A stretch of DNA of 64,000 nucleotides, taken from contig JAHBZM010000001.1 in assembly GCA_019635435.1 (NCBI GenBank), forward strand, positions 2,418,001 through 2,482,000. The letters run 5' to 3'. This DNA comes from Ramlibacter sp. (GTDB lineage Bacteria; Pseudomonadota; Gammaproteobacteria; Burkholderiales; Burkholderiaceae_C). Shown piece by piece: positions 57,942 through 64,000 of the stretch (position 1 is its first letter; each line of letters begins with the position of its first letter). The notes beneath the pieces were generated by a model, which searched no databases, had not been told where the DNA came from, and was given only the letters and a program-made list of their open reading frames with translations. The translations under genes were made by a program, and so were the position numbers.

Positions 57942-59195
57942 ATGTACCAGCACATCAAGGTGCCCGCCGAAGGCCAGAAAATCACCGTCAATGCCGACAC
58001 GTCGCTCAACGTGCCGGACCAGCCCATCATCCCGTTCATCGAAGGCGACGGCACGGGCCTGGACATCACGCCCGTGATGCTGAAGGTGGTGGACGCGGCC
58101 GTGGCCAAGGCCTACGGCGGCAAGAAGAAGATCCACTGGATGGAAGTCTATGCCGGTGAAAAGTCGACCAAGGTCTATGGCCCCGACGTCTGGCTGCCCC
58201 AGGAAACCCTGGACGTGGTGCGTGAGTACGTGGTCTCCATCAAGGGCCCGCTGACCACCCCCGTGGGCGGCGGCATCCGCTCGCTGAACGTGGCGCTGCG
58301 CCAGGAACTGGACCTGTATGTCTGCCTGCGCCCCATCCAGTACTTCAAGGGCGTGCCCTCGCCCGTGAAAGAGCCGGAAAAGACCAACATGGTCATCTTC
58401 CGCGAGAACTCCGAGGACATCTACGCGGGCATCGAGTTCGAAGCCGAGTCCGACAAGGCCAAGAAGCTCATCAAGTTCCTGCAGGAGGAGATGGGCGTCA
58501 AGAAGATCCGCTTCCCCAACACCTCCGGCATTGGCGTCAAGCCGGTCTCGCGCGAGGGCACCGAGCGCCTGGTGCGCAAGGCCCTGCAGTACGCCATCGA
58601 CAATGACAAGCCCAGCGTGACCATCGTGCACAAGGGCAACATCATGAAGTTCACCGAAGGCGGCTTCCGCGACTGGGCCTATGGCCTGGCGCAAAAGGAA
58701 TTCGGCGCCGAGCTGATCGACGGCGGCCCGTGGTGCAAGTTCAAGAACCCCAAGACCGGCAAGGACATCGTGGTCAAGGACAGCATCGCTGACGCCTTCC
58801 TGCAGCAGATCCTGCTGCGTCCGGCCGAGTACAGCGTGGTCGCCACGCTCAACCTCAACGGCGACTACGTGTCTGACGCGCTGGCCGCGCAGGTGGGTGG
58901 CATCGGCATTGCCCCGGGCGCCAACCTCAGCGACACCGTCGCCATGTTTGAAGCCACCCACGGCACGGCGCCCAAGTACGCTGGCAAGGACTATGTGAAC
59001 CCCGGCTCCGAAATCCTGTCGGCCGAGATGATGCTGCGCCACATGGGCTGGATCGAAGCCGCTGACCTGATCATCAGCTCGATCGAAAAATCGATCGCCA
59101 GCAAGAAGGTCACCTATGACTTCGCGCGCCTGATGGATGGTGCCACGCAGGTAAGCTGCTCGGGCTTTGGCCAGGTGATGATCGACAACATGTGA
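57942..59195 (+). CDS. icd: Isocitrate dehydrogenase (NADP+)
   Basis: A 417-residue TCA-cycle enzyme. The substrate-binding phosphorylation-loop motif is IRSLNVALRQELDLYVCLRP, with NMVIFRENSEDIYAGIEFEA, VTIVHKGNIMKFTEGGFRDW and GATHGTAPKYAG-like EATHGTAPKYAGKDYVNPGS. The serine in RSLNVAL is the residue phosphorylated in the E. coli enzyme. Monocistronic, with a terminator downstream. Confidence 0.98.
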   Translation: MYQHIKVPAEGQKITVNADTSLNVPDQPIIPFIEGDGTGLDITPVMLKVVDAAVAKAYGGKKKIHWMEVYAGEKSTKVYGPDVWLPQETLDVVREYVVSIKGPLTTPVGGGIRSLNVALRQELDLYVCLRPIQYFKGVPSPVKEPEKTNMVIFRENSEDIYAGIEFEAESDKAKKLIKFLQEEMGVKKIRFPNTSGIGVKPVSREGTERLVRKALQYAIDNDKPSVTIVHKGNIMKFTEGGFRDWAYGLAQKEFGAELIDGGPWCKFKNPKTGKDIVVKDSIADAFLQQILLRPAEYSVVATLNLNGDYVSDALAAQVGGIGIAPGANLSDTVAMFEATHGTAPKYAGKDYVNPGSEILSAEMMLRHMGWIEAADLIISSIEKSIASKKVTYDFARLMDGATQVSCSGFGQVMIDNM

Positions 59196-59230
59196 TGGCA
59201 AGGCAGCCCGGCGCTGCCTGCTGACGCAAC

Positions 59231-59265
59231 AAAGCCGCCCCGGGATGGCCTGCGGGCGGCTTTTT
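59231..59265 (+). terminator. Rho-independent terminator after icd
   Basis: AAAGCCGCCC (59231-59240) and GGGCGGCTTT (59254-59263) form a 10-bp stem with a 13-nt loop, followed by further T residues. It lies 35 bp past the icd stop and before the convergent cold-shock gene end. Confidence 0.92.
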
Positions 59266-59286
59266 ATTTGCGGAGCCTGGCGTGCC

Positions 59287-59619
59287 TCAGGCCTGCTTGG
59301 AACCCATCAGTTCGCCCTGCAGCGCGGCATGAAACTGGGGTGCCCGCACCCTGGAGGGCCTGGCGGGCTGGCGGCTGGCCGCCGGTAGCCGCGCAGCGTC
59401 GGCCTCGGGCAAGCCGGCTTCTGCCAGAATGTTCTGCGCCAGCTGGCCCTTGGGCCCGTCGGTGAGTTCAAAACTCACGCGCGAACCCTGCTTGAGCGTT
59501 TTGAAGCCCTCCATCGCGATGGAGGAGAAATGCGCAAAGACATCGGGGCCGCCCCCGTCAGGCTCGATGAAGCCGAAGCCTTTTGCGTCGTTGAACCATT
59601 TGACTGTTCCGCTTGCCAT
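59287..59619 (-). CDS. Cold-shock domain protein with C-terminal extension
   Basis: A 110-residue protein: residues 1-68 are a canonical cold-shock domain (MASGTVKWFNDAKGFGFIEP with RNP1 KGFGFIE, and DVFAHFSSI as RNP2). Residues about 69-110 are an Ala/Pro/Arg extension (ILAEAGLPEADAARLPAASR). Ordinary Csp proteins end near residue 68. It binds single-stranded nucleic acid. The start MASGTVKW is certain by conservation. Confidence 0.93.
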   Translation of the reverse strand: MASGTVKWFNDAKGFGFIEPDGGGPDVFAHFSSIAMEGFKTLKQGSRVSFELTDGPKGQLAQNILAEAGLPEADAARLPAASRQPARPSRVRAPQFHAALQGELMGSKQA

Positions 59620-59779
59620 TGTTCGGTCCCCGCTGTCCCTCAAACCCCATTGAGTGTGAGGGAATAGGGGCCGGAATGTCAACATTTTCACGAACTAAAG
59701 TTTAGGGGCCGCGCGCTTTCGTGCCTGTGACCACAGGAAAAAAGGCAGCTGGACCACGATGGCGGGCTGTCGCTTGAAT

Positions 59780-59795
59780 GTGACGGTTCCGTCAC
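59780..59795. promoter_or_regulatory. Palindrome in the csp-clpS intergenic region
   Basis: GTGACGGTTCCGTCAC is a perfect inverted repeat (7-bp arms, TT centre) in the 227-bp gap between the divergent cold-shock and clpS genes, 52 bp before the clpS start. It is the shape of a dimeric regulator site; no regulator is known. The rest of the gap shows no gene. Confidence 0.5.
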
Positions 59796-59846
59796 CATTT
59801 CAGCTGCATGGTGCAGCGCGTAATGCTGCTCGATAGAATGAAATTC

Positions 59847-60206
59847 ATGGCAACGAAAACCCCCTCCAAACCACCGGCGCCTCACAACAAGCCGGCACGC
59901 GGGGATGACGGCGGCTCGGTGGTCCTGGAGCGACGGACCCAGAAGACCAAGCCGCCGCAGATGTACCAGGTCCTCATGCTCAATGATGACTACACCCCGA
60001 TGGAGTTCGTGGTGGTGGTGATCCAGGAGTTTTTCAACAAGGACCGGGAAACCGCGACGCAGATCATGTTGAAAATCCACCTGGACGGCAAGGCGGTGTG
60101 CGGTGTCTATTCAAGGGACGTTGCCGCCACCAAGGTGGATCAGGTGAGGGAAGCAGCCAAGGAAGCAGGGCATCCGCTGCAATGTGTCAGTGAACCCATT
60201 GAATAA
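59847..60206 (+). CDS. clpS: ATP-dependent Clp protease adaptor ClpS
   Basis: A 119-residue adaptor that delivers N-degron substrates to ClpAP. After a flexible N-terminal tail (MATKTPSKPPAPHNKP), the core has YQVLMLNDDYTPMEFVVVVI, with the substrate-pocket Asn-Asp, and HLDGKAVCGVYSRDVAATKV. The start at 59847 is preferred; ATG 59838 would add MKF. It lies 54 bp before clpA, the usual operon. Confidence 0.96.
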   Translation: MATKTPSKPPAPHNKPARGDDGGSVVLERRTQKTKPPQMYQVLMLNDDYTPMEFVVVVIQEFFNKDRETATQIMLKIHLDGKAVCGVYSRDVAATKVDQVREAAKEAGHPLQCVSEPIE

Positions 60207-60260
60207 ACCCGGGTCACACCGAAGTAGAGTTGAGTTAACAGCAAGGCAGAAGGAAGTCAC

Positions 60261-62600
<2,340 letters not shown>

Positions 62601-62649
62601 TGGCCGCCTGACTTCAGCGGCGCCTCTGGGCACCGCTGGCATCCCGGAA

Positions 62650-62685
62650 GGTTGGTAGCATCAAGCTGCCAACCTTTTCCTTTTT
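62650..62685 (+). terminator. Terminator between clpA and sbcB
   Basis: GGTTGGTAGC (62650-62659) pairs with GCTGCCAACC (62665-62674), with one G-T wobble and a 5-nt loop, then TTTTCCTTTTT. It sits directly before the sbcB start codon, so part of the T-run is also its leader. Confidence 0.85.
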
Positions 62686-64000
62686 ATGACCTCACGCACC
62701 TTCTTCTGGCACGACTACGAAACCTTTGGTGCCGAAGTGCGGCGCGACCGGCCGGCCCAGTTCGCCGGCATCCGCACCGACGAAGCGCTCAATGAAATCG
62801 GCGAGCCGCTCATGCTGTACTGCCAGCCCGCGCCCGACTTTCTGCCCAGCCCCGAAGCCTGCCTGATCACGGGCATCACGCCCCAGGTGTGCCTGGAACG
62901 CGGCATGCCCGAGCACGAGTTTGCGGCGCGCATCGAGCAGGCCCTGGCCGAACCCGGCACCATTGGCGTGGGCTACAACAGCATCCGGTTCGATGACGAG
63001 GTCACGCGCTTCATGTTCTGGCGCAATCTGATTGACCCGTATGCGCGCGAGTGGCAGAACGACTGCGGCCGCTGGGACCTGCTGGACGTGGTGCGGCTGA
63101 CCTACGCGCTGCGGCCCGAGGGCATTGAATGGCCCCGGCACCCCGATGGCCGGCCCAGCTTCAAGCTCGAGGACCTGACCCGGGCCAATGGCCTGGCTCA
63201 TGAAGCCGCCCACGACGCGCTGTCTGACGTGCGTGCCACCATTGCCTTGGCCCGCCTGATCCGGCAAAAGCAGCCCAAGCTGTTCGAGTTCGCCCTGCGC
63301 CTGCACCGGAAGCTGGACGTGGCCGCCGAGCTGGGCTTGCCCACCACGCAGGCCCATGCCAAGCCGTTCCTGCATGCCTCGGGCATGTTTCCGCCCGAGC
63401 AGGGCTGCCTGGCCGTGATGTGGCCGCTGGCCACCCACCCCACCAACAAGAACGAGTTGCTGGCCTGGAACCTGGCCTACGACCCCAGCGAGTTGCCCTT
63501 GCTGGACGCGCCCACCCTGCGCACGCGCCTGTTCACCCGCCCCGCAGACCTGCCCGAAGGCATGACGCGGCTGCCCGTCAAGAGCGTGCACCTGAACAAG
63601 TCGCCCATGGTGGTGGGCAACCTCAAGACGCTGCAACCCGCGACCGCCGCCAAATGGTCCATCGATCTCGACCAGGCCATGCGCCACGCGGCCATTGCGC
63701 GCGACCTGCCCGACATGAGCGCCATCTGGGCCGAAGTTTTCAAACGCCCCGTTGAAGATTCCCCCCCGGATGTGGACGAAGATCTTTACGGCGGCTTCGT
63801 GGGCAACGCCGACCGCCGCCGGCTCGAGCAGCTGCGCAGGCTGTCGGGCGCCGAACTGGCCACGGCCCGCACCGGGTTTGACGACGCCCGGCTTGAGGAG
63901 ATCCTGTTCCGCTACCGCGCGAGAAACTTCGCCGACACGCTCAACCCCGATGAAGCCGCGCGCTGGGAAGCGCATCGCGCGGCGCGCCTGCTTGAAGGCG
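62686..64000 (+). CDS. sbcB: Exodeoxyribonuclease I (3' end beyond window)
   Basis: The first 438 residues of exonuclease I, a 3'-5' single-strand DNase of the DnaQ fold used in mismatch repair and recombination. The Exo I motif is FFWHDYETFGAE (Asp/Glu metal ligands), with GYNSIRFDDEVTRFMFWRN, and AHEAAHDALSDVRATIALAR carries the last ligands. The SH3-like and C-terminal helical domains follow. Full length is expected near 475-480 residues, so only the C-terminal end is missing. No strong ribosome binding site is visible next to the T-run. Confidence 0.95.
   Translation, partial: MTSRTFFWHDYETFGAEVRRDRPAQFAGIRTDEALNEIGEPLMLYCQPAPDFLPSPEACLITGITPQVCLERGMPEHEFAARIEQALAEPGTIGVGYNSIRFDDEVTRFMFWRNLIDPYAREWQNDCGRWDLLDVVRLTYALRPEGIEWPRHPDGRPSFKLEDLTRANGLAHEAAHDALSDVRATIALARLIRQKQPKLFEFALRLHRKLDVAAELGLPTTQAHAKPFLHASGMFPPEQGCLAVMWPLATHPTNKNELLAWNLAYDPSELPLLDAPTLRTRLFTRPADLPEGMTRLPVKSVHLNKSPMVVGNLKTLQPATAAKWSIDLDQAMRHAAIARDLPDMSAIWAEVFKRPVEDSPPDVDEDLYGGFVGNADRRRLEQLRRLSGAELATARTGFDDARLEEILFRYRARNFADTLNPDEAARWEAHRAARLLEG

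Overview
This window is a gene-dense, GC-rich piece of bacterial chromosome. It looks like a betaproteobacterium of the order Burkholderiales, most likely family Comamonadaceae. That judgement rests on the gene order exbB-exbD-lpxK-Trm112-kdsB-adk next to xseA and lexA, on the box, pob and Liv-type aromatic-acid genes, and on small dispersed repeats. The genus is not determined. No prophage, insertion sequence, CRISPR array or rRNA was seen.

Layout. 1-3.4 kb: LysR genes, an SDR oxidoreductase, a DUF924 protein, and an FMN riboswitch leading a solitary type-II (RibH2-like) lumazine synthase. 3.3-7.2 kb: a crotonase, a CHRD lipoprotein, and an aromatic-ring hydroxylase operon ending in its own MarR regulator, with a nested palindromic operator in front. 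7.2-17.9 kb: a YgiQ radical-SAM protein interrupted by a repeat, a DUF2868/DUF3482-like fusion, tRNA and rRNA modification enzymes, a TetR-hydrolase pair and a GAF/degenerate-GGDEF sensor. 17.9-33.3 kb is an aromatic-acid island: CoA-transferase, pobA/pobR (4-hydroxybenzoate), a branched-chain-type ABC importer with a LysE exporter, benzoate-CoA ligase, a flavodoxin, and boxR-boxC-boxB of the aerobic benzoyl-CoA epoxidation pathway. No boxA is seen. 33.3-48.9 kb: DUF488, a PhoX-type phosphatase, tRNA-Pro and tRNA-Arg, a GST, a Crp-kinase-acyl-CoA dehydrogenase operon, a PaaH/crotonase pair, a FimV-like protein, an MFS transporter and a 2-hydroxyacid dehydrogenase. 49-64 kb is mostly housekeeping: lexA with two SOS boxes, asparaginase, adk, kdsB, lpxK, exbBD, xseA, sodB, icd, a cold-shock protein, clpS-clpA and the start of sbcB.

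How the genes fit together. The ABC importer, ligase and Box enzymes make a plausible uptake-activation-oxidation route for benzoate under BoxR. PobA/PobR feed 4-hydroxybenzoate to protocatechuate. The MarR-controlled hydroxylase and the PaaH/crotonase pair extend the aromatic and beta-oxidation capacity.

The most unusual structure is a family of about 50-bp palindromic mini-elements. I count nine candidate copies in two subfamilies. Four lie between genes and five lie in frame inside lpxK, the asparaginase gene, the LivG-type ATPase gene, xseA and boxC. A second, unrelated inverted repeat (core TTCGACAAGCTCAG) sits in frame inside ygiQ and again between boxC and boxB. A third forms the junction of the trhO and pseudouridine-synthase genes. 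In-frame spread of such elements into essential genes resembles the Rickettsia palindromic elements and deserves a genome-wide look.
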